Assembly (NCBI GenBank): GCA_031261325.1
Contig: JAISKH010000067.1
Coordinates: 59,171 to 123,170 of the forward strand
Length of the DNA stretch: 64,000 nt
Direction of reading: 5' to 3'
From: Oscillospiraceae bacterium
Lineage (GTDB): Bacteria; Bacillota; Clostridia; Oscillospirales; Oscillospiraceae
Shown piece after piece: positions 33,903 through 41,448 of this stretch (positions are counted from its first letter, which is position 1; every line of letters begins with the position of its first letter). Below the pieces are notes generated by a model that searched no databases, was not told where the DNA came from, and worked only from the letters and a program-made list of their open reading frames with translations. A program made the position numbers and the translations under genes.

Positions 33903-35706
33903 TCTGTTCCGCCCCCTCTCCGCTCGATTTGGATTCGGCGTTTGCCTGCATCTCCGCGAGAGCGAACAGCGCGCCGCGCTTTGCAATCAGCTCGTCATAT
34001 GCGCCAAGCTCCGCGACGGCTCCGTGTTCGTTCAGGACGAGCACGCGGTCGGCGAGAGCCGCGGCGGCGACGCGGTGCGTGACGATAATCGCCGTCGCGC
34101 CGTCCAGATAACCGCGCAGACCGGACAGGATTGCGCGCTCCGTCTCCGCGTCCACCGCCGACAGGCAGTCGTCAAGCAGCAGAATTTGCGGGCGGCGCAC
34201 GAGGGCGCGCGCAATCGCGACGCGCTGCATTTGCCCGCCGGAGAGCGTAACGCCGCGCTCGCCCACCGTCGTGTCATAGCCGCGCGCGAACTCCATGATA
34301 TTATCGTGCACGGAGACGGCGCGCGCCGCGTCGTACACGTCGCCGTCCGTAACGCCGTCGGCAAAGAAGCGGATATTCTCCAAAATGCTGTCCGAGAACA
34401 GGAAATTGTCCTGCGGCACATAGCCTATCTCATCGCGCAGGGCGGAGATTGGAATGTCGTTCACGTCCAACCCCGCGACGGAGACTTCGCCGCGCGGCAC
34501 AGCCCACAGCCGCGCGAGCAGCGAAAGCAGCGTGGACTTGCCGCAACCCGTCGGACCCGTGACGGCAAGGGTTTCGCCGCGCGCGATTGCGACGGAGACG
34601 TCGCGCAGTACGGGCGGCGCGTCCTGCGGCGTGTTGGGATACGCGAAGGTCAGGTTGCGCAGGGCAATCCAGTCGGCGGCTTCGGCTCCGCCAGCGAACG
34701 GGTTTGCGCGCGCCGCCCACTCGTCCGCTAGTCCTTCGCGGTCGGCAACGCCGGGCTTGTACAGCAGCATTTCGTCAAGGCGCGAGATGGACGCAAGCCC
34801 CGTCTGCCACTCGCCGACCGCGCCGCCTATCATGCCTATCGGACCTATCATCATGAGGATATAGTCGTTAAACGCCGTGAAGTCGCCGAGGGACATTAAG
34901 CCGTCCGCCATGCGTCGGCTGCCGTAAAGAATGAACACGGTGAACACCGCGCCGTATACAATCTGGATAATCGGTCCGACGAGGGACGCGAGCCGAACGC
35001 GGCGAACCTCCGACTGCCACTTGCCGCGCGAGAGCTTTTCAAACCGCTCGCTCTCCCCCGCCTCACGCGCGAACGCCTTGACGACGCGTATACCCGTCAG
35101 GTTTTCCTGCACCTTGGAAGCCATTTTGCTCGTCGCGACGCGAATGTCGCTCTGCCGCGCCTTTAGGTACGGGCGCAGCTTCATGATGAAATACAGCAGG
35201 AACGGAATCGGCGCAATCGCGATGCCCGCCATGACGGGTCCCGACGCGTCAAACATGTTGTAAGCCGCGAGGGCGAACGTCATGAGCGCGTTTAGAATCC
35301 CGACGCCCGCGCCGCCGAACATGCGGCGAATACCGTTGATGTCCGAAATGCCGCGCGTGATAATGTCGCCCGTGTTGTACTTTATGTAAAACTCTGAGGA
35401 CAGGGTTTCGAGGTGCCCGAAGAACACGCGGCGCAGATAAGTCTCCGCCCCACGGCAAAAGCCGAGCACAAGGTATCGCCAGAGGAACCGAAACGCGAAT
35501 GCCGCGAACGCCGCAAGCGCGAGCATACCCGCCGCGCCGCGCACAAACGACATCTCCGCGCCGTCCCGCAGCAGGTCAATCGCTTCGCCGAGCAGTCGCG
35601 GCACCTGCGCCGCGAACCACGTGGACGCGAACACGAGCGCGATTCCGATTATGTAGCGGAACCAATTCCGGCGAAAATAGATAAACAAATGGGTCTTTGT
35701 CGGCAA
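33892..35706 (-). CDS. Heterodimeric ABC exporter subunit with degenerate Walker B
   Basis: A 604-residue permease-ATPase, the first gene of the pair. Membrane part: YNTGDIITRGISDINGIRRM and ENLTGIRVVKAFAREAGE. ATPase: Walker A GPTGCGKST, Q-loop YVPQDNFLFSD, intact signature LSGGQMQR, Walker B ILLLDDCLSAVD where Asp replaces the catalytic Glu, and the switch His in IIVTHRVAA. This is the mirror image of the partner's defects and is typical of heterodimeric exporters. The start is a TTG 8 nt after GGAGGTGC. No cargo gene is adjacent. Confidence 0.92.
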   Translation of the reverse strand: MPTKTHLFIYFRRNWFRYIIGIALVFASTWFAAQVPRLLGEAIDLLRDGAEMSFVRGAAGMLALAAFAAFAFRFLWRYLVLGFCRGAETYLRRVFFGHLETLSSEFYIKYNTGDIITRGISDINGIRRMFGGAGVGILNALMTFALAAYNMFDASGPVMAGIAIAPIPFLLYFIMKLRPYLKARQSDIRVATSKMASKVQENLTGIRVVKAFAREAGESERFEKLSRGKWQSEVRRVRLASLVGPIIQIVYGAVFTVFILYGSRRMADGLMSLGDFTAFNDYILMMIGPIGMIGGAVGEWQTGLASISRLDEMLLYKPGVADREGLADEWAARANPFAGGAEAADWIALRNLTFAYPNTPQDAPPVLRDVSVAIARGETLAVTGPTGCGKSTLLSLLARLWAVPRGEVSVAGLDVNDIPISALRDEIGYVPQDNFLFSDSILENIRFFADGVTDGDVYDAARAVSVHDNIMEFARGYDTTVGERGVTLSGGQMQRVAIARALVRRPQILLLDDCLSAVDAETERAILSGLRGYLDGATAIIVTHRVAAAALADRVLVLNEHGAVAELGAYDELIAKRGALFALAEMQANAESKSSGEGAEQNER

Positions 35707-35879
35707 CGGTCAGCACCTCCGATTCTTATGTTATTTCACGAACAAGAAGTGATTATATCACATTTCTCCGCATTTTTCAACGGCTATTCGCAAGCCGTGA
35801 GCCGTTTCGCGGGCGCGGCGTTGTCAATGTTGACGAGGTTTACATGGTTTCGGTTATATAATTAGGTTACAAACGGCAA

Positions 35880-35908
35880 TAGACTTTTGGATAATATTAC
35901 GATATAAT
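35880..35908 (+). promoter_or_regulatory. Probable promoter of the gene at 35966
   Basis: TAGACT, 17-bp spacer, TATAAT in an AT-rich stretch with further TATAAT-like boxes. Confidence 0.4.
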
Positions 35909-35965
35909 TTTATATTACATTCTTAGCTGTGCAGTCGGCACAAAACAAATTTGGGGGTTTTTTGT

Positions 35966-37366
35966 ATGAGTAAGACATTCAAGCGCGCACTTTCTGTTCT
36001 CATGGCGGTCGCCATGCTTCTCGCGTTCTGCGTCACCGCGTCTGCGGTGGACGACGACGCGAACACGGCGGCGATTCAGGTAAACGGCACGATTATCGAC
36101 TATCCGAGCGGCGTTGCGCCGTACTATGACGACGAAATCGGCAGAGTTTACGTGCCGTTCCGCGACTTGCTGACGGCTCTCGGCGCGGTTGTTTCCTATG
36201 ACGAGGAGCAGAGCGCGGCAATTGCCGTTCGCGGCGACGTTACGGTTTCGTATGTGCTGGGCGCGGACGAATACACAATCGCGACGGCGGACGAGACGCG
36301 TGACGTTACGTTTGCGGTCAAGCCGATTGAAATTGACGGGCGCGTTCTTGTTCCCGTGCGCTTCATTTCCGAGACAATCGGCGCGAACGTCGGTTGGGAC
36401 GAAACGGAGCTGACGGTTCTAATCGTTGACCCGTACTTAATCAACGCGGCGAACACGGCTACATACGAGATTATCTCAAAGCTCGACGGCATTGCCGCCG
36501 AAGCGGGCGACCTGTCCGCGACGCACGCGGTGCTTGACGCTTCGCTGACGATTGAGGACGAGACGGCGGGCGCGGTTGAGATTCCCCTGACGGCGACGGT
36601 TGACCTCGTGTCCTCCAAGACGGCGATTGACGCGAAGCTGAACATTAAGTCCGACCTGACAAGCATTTTCGGCGCGGAGATTCCCGGCTTCTCGGCGGCG
36701 ATTGACCTCGACGCGGACTTGATTTACAACACGGAGACAGGCATTTTCGCGCTTCAGTCCGACGGGCTTTACGCGCTTGCGGCGACGCTGCTCGGCGCGT
36801 CGTCCATCGAAGCGGGCACATGGCTGACGCTTGACACGGCGGAGCTTTTGGCGGAGTTCGGCGCAACAGCCGCGACAGTTGACGCTCCCGAAATCACGGA
36901 CATTGCGGACGTTGTTGACTACCTGACAGTCACGCTTGTTCAGTCGGTGACGCTGACGTCGGTTGACGACTACGCTATTCTCGCGACGGCGTTTGACGCG
37001 ATTAACGCGATTTACGCCGACGAAAACTTTGTCAAGACGGGCGACGCTTACGTCTCGACGCTGACGCTGGACGATGACGGCGCGAAGTTTGACTTCACGC
37101 TGACAATCACGACGGACGCGGACGACAAGGCGACGGGCGTTGCGTTCGACCTTGAGCTTACAGAGGGCACGCTCGGTAAGCTGACGTTCCACGTTGACAC
37201 CGACGGCACGACAGTCGCGCTGACGTTCACGCTCACGTCTGACGGCATTGCCGCGTCGCTGACGCTCGACCTGACGACAGAAGCGACGGAAACGGCTCCG
37301 CGCGCGGAAATTCCCGAGGGCGCGGCGGCTGTTGACTTTGAAACGGTGTTCGGCGAGCTTGCGTAA
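35966..37366 (+). CDS. Secreted protein with copper amine oxidase N-terminal-like domain
   Basis: A 466-residue exported protein. It starts MSKTFKRALSVLMAVAMLLA with cleavage near ASA. Residues about 35-150 form the stalk domain found in copper amine oxidases and many Clostridia surface proteins (QVNGTIIDYPSGVAPYYDDE, VYVPFRDLLTALGA, VLVPVRFISETIGANVGW). The remaining 310 residues are Thr/Ala/Asp-rich beta sequence with no recognised catalytic motif. It is very acidic and has no anchor. The start follows a weak GGGGG site. Confidence 0.82.
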   Translation: MSKTFKRALSVLMAVAMLLAFCVTASAVDDDANTAAIQVNGTIIDYPSGVAPYYDDEIGRVYVPFRDLLTALGAVVSYDEEQSAAIAVRGDVTVSYVLGADEYTIATADETRDVTFAVKPIEIDGRVLVPVRFISETIGANVGWDETELTVLIVDPYLINAANTATYEIISKLDGIAAEAGDLSATHAVLDASLTIEDETAGAVEIPLTATVDLVSSKTAIDAKLNIKSDLTSIFGAEIPGFSAAIDLDADLIYNTETGIFALQSDGLYALAATLLGASSIEAGTWLTLDTAELLAEFGATAATVDAPEITDIADVVDYLTVTLVQSVTLTSVDDYAILATAFDAINAIYADENFVKTGDAYVSTLTLDDDGAKFDFTLTITTDADDKATGVAFDLELTEGTLGKLTFHVDTDGTTVALTFTLTSDGIAASLTLDLTTEATETAPRAEIPEGAAAVDFETVFGELA

Positions 37367-37388
37367 GGCTTGGTTTTAGGTAAATGTG

Positions 37389-37420
37389 AACTCCGTCCCG
37401 AGAGGGGCGGAGTTTTTTTT
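37389..37420 (+). terminator. Terminator of the gene at 35966
   Basis: Stem AACTCCG.CCC/GGG.CGGAGTT with a GAGA loop and TTTTTTTT. Confidence 0.9.
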
Positions 37421-37602
37421 GTCGTCAAAAAACGCTGTTTTTTGACGAGAGCGAAAGCAGGAACATCGCGCTACGGCGCGATGAAAGGTAACGCTTGTCG
37501 GAAGTGAATTCCGCCAAGCGTTGTAATTTAACGTTTTCTGCTCTGTCGCACGCCAGCGCACTCCAACGCAGAAAACCTTTTCGCGCAGCGAAAAGGACGG
37601 GG
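37421..37602. repeat. Dispersed intergenic repeat, long copy
   Basis: It begins with the hairpin GTCAAAAAACGCTGTTTTTT(GAC), continues GAGAGCGAAAGCAGGAACAT, contains hairpins around CATCGCG and ACGCTTG, and ends GCGAAAAGGACGGGG. An inverted, shortened copy lies at 55598-55665. No gene is seen in 37421-37640. Confidence 0.8.
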
Positions 37603-37647
37603 CGCGTGAGGGTCGTTCACCACTCCCCCACAAACTACATACACCTG

Positions 37648-37676
37648 TTGCCATTTTTGCTTGGGGGTGATAGAAT
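37648..37676 (+). promoter_or_regulatory. Promoter of the esterase gene at 37711
   Basis: TTGCCA, 17-bp spacer, TAGAAT. Confidence 0.55.
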
Positions 37677-37710
37677 GTACGCAACTAATATTTGAAAGGG
37701 TGAACACACT

Positions 37711-38535
37711 ATGGCATGGCTGCAAATACAGTTTCTGTCCTCAAGCCTGATGCGCAAAACGTCGTTCAACGTACTCCTCCCCGCAGACGGTTTTCCCGGT
37801 ATGCCGCCGCGTCCCACGCCCTACAAAACGCTCTACCTGCTGCACGGTTTTATCGGCACGAGCAGCGATTGGCTGCTCAATTCGCAGCTCGAGGATTTGT
37901 CGGAGATGTACAACCTCGCAATAGTGATGCCGTCCGGCGAGAACTCGTTTTACGTTGACGCGGCTTCGGGCACGTCGCAATTTTCCAAGCTAATCGGCGA
38001 CGAAATCGTTGCGTTCACGCGGAAAATCCTGCCGCTGTCCGACAAGCGCGAGGACACGTTTATCGGCGGGCTGTCCATGGGCGGTTACGGCGCGCTGTAC
38101 AACGGGCTGAAGTACCACAAGACGTTCGGGCACATCATCGCGCTAAGCTCCGCGATTATCACGGCGACGGACGCGCTGACCGCGAGCGACGAGCCGAACG
38201 CCATGGGCTTGAACCGCGCGTATTATGAGACGGTTTTCGGCGACCTGACAAAGCTGCCGTCCACCGACAAAAACCTGAATGTGCTTGCCGACCGCGTGTT
38301 GTCCGAGCCGCACGAACCGCTTGACGTGTACTTTGCCTGCGGCGAGACGGATTTTCTAATCGAGCCGAACCGCGCGTTCGCGAAGCACCTGACCGACACG
38401 GAGTTCCCGCACACGTATGAGGAGGGTCCCGGCGCGCACGAGTGGGCGTTCTGGAACACATATCTGCGGCGCGGGTTGGAGCGCGCGCTGCCGCCCCCGC
38501 CGAGCTTCGGCGGACCGTTCGCCATGCCGAAATAG
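37711..38535 (+). CDS. Esterase of the EstA / esterase D type
   Basis: A 274-residue alpha/beta hydrolase. The oxyanion motif is YLLHGFIGTSSDW; the nucleophile Ser is in GGLSMGGYGALY; the acid is the Asp of CGETDFLIEPN; the His is in GAHEWAFWNTYL. This pattern fits short-chain esterases such as tributyrin esterase and, more distantly, S-formylglutathione hydrolase. No signal peptide is seen. The start follows AAAGGGTG. It is monocistronic. Confidence 0.85.
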   Translation: MAWLQIQFLSSSLMRKTSFNVLLPADGFPGMPPRPTPYKTLYLLHGFIGTSSDWLLNSQLEDLSEMYNLAIVMPSGENSFYVDAASGTSQFSKLIGDEIVAFTRKILPLSDKREDTFIGGLSMGGYGALYNGLKYHKTFGHIIALSSAIITATDALTASDEPNAMGLNRAYYETVFGDLTKLPSTDKNLNVLADRVLSEPHEPLDVYFACGETDFLIEPNRAFAKHLTDTEFPHTYEEGPGAHEWAFWNTYLRRGLERALPPPPSFGGPFAMPK

Positions 38536-38685
38536 TCGGCGGCTACGGCAGTAATCTCAAAGTTAAATGGCGGCAACCGCGGGCGCGTGGTTGCCGCTGT
38601 TTATTGTCGGCAAATGCGCTCGCGTTTTGTCGGTTTTTGTGTTATAATACCGAAAACATTCTGTGGAATCGGAGGAAGAACACGC

Positions 38686-39237
38686 ATGAGCAAATTTGCG
38701 GTTATTGACACGGAGACGACTTGGAGCGACGCGGTGATGTCAATCGGGCTTGCCGTCGCCGACTCGGAGACGTTCGACCTTGTTGACAAGCAGTATTACA
38801 TACTCACGCCCTATAAGGACCACGGCGGCATGTATTCGCACGCGCTGTATTTGAGCGGCATTAAGCCCGACATTGAGGCTCCGCGCGAAAAGGCTATTCG
38901 GAAATTGCGCGCGTTTCTCGCCGACCACAACGTCGCCGCGATGTTCGCGTATAACGCCGCGTTCGACTATCGGCATTTGCCGGAGCTTGCCCACCTCGCT
39001 TGGTACGACATTATGAAGCTCGCGGCTTATCGCCAGCACAACCCGAAAATCCCGCCGCGCGCCGAATGCTACGGCACGGGGCGGCTAAAGCGCGGCTACG
39101 GCGTGGAGAACATTTACCGAATGCTGAGTGACGACCGCTCGTACCGCGAGCTGCACAACGCGCTGACCGACGCGATTGACGAGCTGACGATTATGAAGCT
39201 GCTGAACCACGGGATTGAACGGTATGTGCGGATATAA
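38686..39237 (+). CDS. DnaQ-like 3'-5' exonuclease
   Basis: A 183-residue single-domain nuclease of the DEDD superfamily. Exo I is FAVIDTETTWSD (Asp, Glu), Exo II is AYNAAFDYRHL (Asp), and Exo III is HNALTDAIDEL (His and Asp, the DEDDh type). It begins after GGAGGAAGAACACGC. A TATAAT box lies about 45 nt upstream, with no convincing -35. The target could be DNA or RNA. The next gene follows after 23 nt, so an operon is likely. Confidence 0.8.
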   Translation: MSKFAVIDTETTWSDAVMSIGLAVADSETFDLVDKQYYILTPYKDHGGMYSHALYLSGIKPDIEAPREKAIRKLRAFLADHNVAAMFAYNAAFDYRHLPELAHLAWYDIMKLAAYRQHNPKIPPRAECYGTGRLKRGYGVENIYRMLSDDRSYRELHNALTDAIDELTIMKLLNHGIERYVRI

Positions 39238-39260
39238 CGTTGAGCTTTAAGGAGTGCGCC

Positions 39261-40259
39261 ATGGACAAAACAACCGAACTAATCCTGCGCAAGCGTATGC
39301 ACGGGCTGTATTTATCGCGGCAATGCGAGGATATTACGCGGCTGTCGCGCGAGCTGCTGGGGCTGCATTGTTGGTTCCACCGCAACGTGCCTTTCTCCGC
39401 GCTGATTCGCGGCGCGGGGATTGCGGGGTGGAAAACCGCGCTGACCAAAACGTGGCTGTATCGCGGCACGCTGCACGGCGTGGTGTATGAGGATTTGCCG
39501 ACGCTGCTCGCGCTGCACCCGGGTGAATCGTACTTGACGGACTATCTCGGCGAGGAGCGTGTGCAAAGGATTGCCGACGAGGTTATTCGCGTTATGGAGG
39601 ACGGCGTGTATTCCCGCGCGGAAATGCGGCGCATATTCGCGTCCGATTACGACGCGGAGACAATCGACGCGGTGTTCTCCCCGTGGGGCGGCGTTTTCGT
39701 CTATCTCGCGCGGCACGGCAAGGTCGCGTTCCGCGACATGACAAGCCGCGACTTCGACATGATAAGCGCGGAGCCGACGCAAACGTCCGACGAGGTTTTG
39801 CCGGAGCTGCTGCGGCGGTATTTCGCGGCTTACGGACCCGCGACGGCGGCGGACGCTTCGTTGTTCTTCGGGCTGTGGAAAGACAAAAAGAAGCTCGGCG
39901 GGCTGAATTTAGACGAGTTTTCGCGGCTTGAGCATGACGGGAAAACATATTATTACATTGACGACGGCGCGGACACGGGCGACATTCCCGCGCTGACGCT
40001 GCTGTCGGGCTTTGACCCGTTTATCGTGTCCTACGCGGAGCGCGGCGCGGTTCTGCCGACGGAATACAAGAGCGCGGTCATACTTAAATCCGGCATTTGC
40101 AACCCGACAATCGCCGTGGACGGACAGGTCGCGGGGATATGGAACATCAAGAAAAACCAACCTGTCGTGACGTTTTTCGCGCCGCAACCGAAGCGGTTAC
40201 AAAACGCGGCGTTTGAGCTGGTTGACGAGATTCGGCGCGCAACCTCGGGCGCGACGTGA
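39261..40259 (+). CDS. Winged-helix DNA-binding domain protein (HTH_42/YcaQ-like)
   Basis: A 332-residue protein of the winged-helix family related to DNA glycosylase YcaQ/AlkX. Seen are the N-terminal helix (LILRKRMHGLYLSR), the strand region TWLYRGTLHGVVYEDLP, the repeated winged-helix arrangement (RRYFAAYGPATAADASLFFG), and the end FDPFIVSYAERG...PTIAVDGQVAGIW. Family members unhook DNA crosslinks, but this function is not proven for all. The ATG at 39261 follows TAAGGAGTGCGCC, and it lies 23 nt after the exonuclease gene, which fits a DNA-repair pair. Confidence 0.78.
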   Translation: MDKTTELILRKRMHGLYLSRQCEDITRLSRELLGLHCWFHRNVPFSALIRGAGIAGWKTALTKTWLYRGTLHGVVYEDLPTLLALHPGESYLTDYLGEERVQRIADEVIRVMEDGVYSRAEMRRIFASDYDAETIDAVFSPWGGVFVYLARHGKVAFRDMTSRDFDMISAEPTQTSDEVLPELLRRYFAAYGPATAADASLFFGLWKDKKKLGGLNLDEFSRLEHDGKTYYYIDDGADTGDIPALTLLSGFDPFIVSYAERGAVLPTEYKSAVILKSGICNPTIAVDGQVAGIWNIKKNQPVVTFFAPQPKRLQNAAFELVDEIRRATSGAT

Positions 40260-40291
40260 TTTATAATGTGATTTTTTCGCGAACATTTCGG

Positions 40292-40320
40292 TTGACCTGT
40301 CGGAACTTTGGGAGTATAAT
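40292..40320 (+). promoter_or_regulatory. Promoter of the glycyl radical enzyme operon
   Basis: TTGACC, 17-bp spacer, TATAAT. A leader of about 110 nt follows with self-complementary segments (TGCTTGTC/GAATGCAGATGCC area); I cannot assign a riboswitch class. Confidence 0.65.
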
Positions 40321-40434
40321 GGTGGACAAATGTCGGTATCGGCTAATGCTTGTCTGGAATGCAGATGCCGAAAAACTATAAGAACACGGGCATTTTCAGG
40401 TAATAATCAACAATGTTAAAGGTGGGTCTGTCGA

Positions 40435-41394
40435 TTGGACTATAAGAACGTAACCGGACATATATACGACATACAGGGCTATGCGGTGCACGACGGGCCG
40501 GGTATTCGCACGACCGTCTACACAAAGGGCTGCCCCTTGAGCTGTCTGTGGTGCCACAGCCCCGAGTCGCAGAAGCACGAGTTTGAGCTTGGCTATTTGC
40601 AGGTCAAGTGCCTGGGCGCGGACATTTGCCGAAACGCGTGCGTGGACGCATGTCCGACGGGCGCGCTGACGCGCGGCGAACCCGTTAAGGCTCTGGACGG
40701 CTCGGGTATGATACAAAAGGCGCAGATTGACCGCGCCAAATGCACGCGCTGCTTGAAATGCGCGGGCGCGTGTATTCCCAAGGCACTTTACGCGACGGGT
40801 TGGGACACGACGGTTGACGAAGTGTACGACCGCGTTATCAAGGACCGCGGGTTCTTCCAAAACGGCGGCGGAATTACGATTTCGGGCGGGGAGGCTATGG
40901 CGCAGTTCGACTTCACCCTGAATCTCGCGAAAAGGCTGAAGGACAGCGGCATACATATCTGCCTTGACACGACGGGCTTTGCGCCCGAGAAGCTGTTTGC
41001 GGAGATTTTGCCATACATCGACCTGTTTTTGTACGACATTAAGCACATGGACACGGTGATGCACAAGAATCTCGTCGGCGTCGGCAACGAGCTGATTTTG
41101 GACAACGCGCGGTTCCTTTCCTCGCACGGCGGGGCGTTGCAAATTCGAGTGCCCGTTATCCCCAAGCTGACGAACAGAGAAACGAATCTGCGGCAAACGG
41201 CGGAGTTTTGCGCGTCGCTCGGCGACGGCGTTAAGCTTGTGCAGCTGCTGCCGTATCACAAGACGGGGCGCATGAAGTACGAGCGTCTGGGCTGGCGGTA
41301 TAAGCTGACGAATGTCGAGCCGCCTGACGACGCGTTTATGGAGCGGACTCTCGAAATGTTTCAGAGTTTCGGGCTGAACTGTCAATTATATTAG
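40435..41394 (+). CDS. Glycyl radical enzyme activating enzyme
   Basis: Radical SAM activase (319 residues) that installs the glycyl radical on the enzyme encoded next. The SAM cluster motif CPLSCLWC follows GPGIRTTVYTKG. A ferredoxin-type insert with two cluster motifs is present (CLGADICRNACVDACP and CTRCLKCAGACIP), as in eliminase-type activases and unlike PflA. The SAM contact is ITISGGEAM. The start is a TTG (TTGGACTATAAG) preceded by AAAGGTGGG; no better start exists. It is 54 nt upstream of the enzyme gene. Confidence 0.9.
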   Translation: MDYKNVTGHIYDIQGYAVHDGPGIRTTVYTKGCPLSCLWCHSPESQKHEFELGYLQVKCLGADICRNACVDACPTGALTRGEPVKALDGSGMIQKAQIDRAKCTRCLKCAGACIPKALYATGWDTTVDEVYDRVIKDRGFFQNGGGITISGGEAMAQFDFTLNLAKRLKDSGIHICLDTTGFAPEKLFAEILPYIDLFLYDIKHMDTVMHKNLVGVGNELILDNARFLSSHGGALQIRVPVIPKLTNRETNLRQTAEFCASLGDGVKLVQLLPYHKTGRMKYERLGWRYKLTNVEPPDDAFMERTLEMFQSFGLNCQLY

Positions 41395-41448
41395 CGGATA
41401 AATAAATTTTACATACGCGCCTTAATCGGGCGCGGGAAGGAGCATGAC

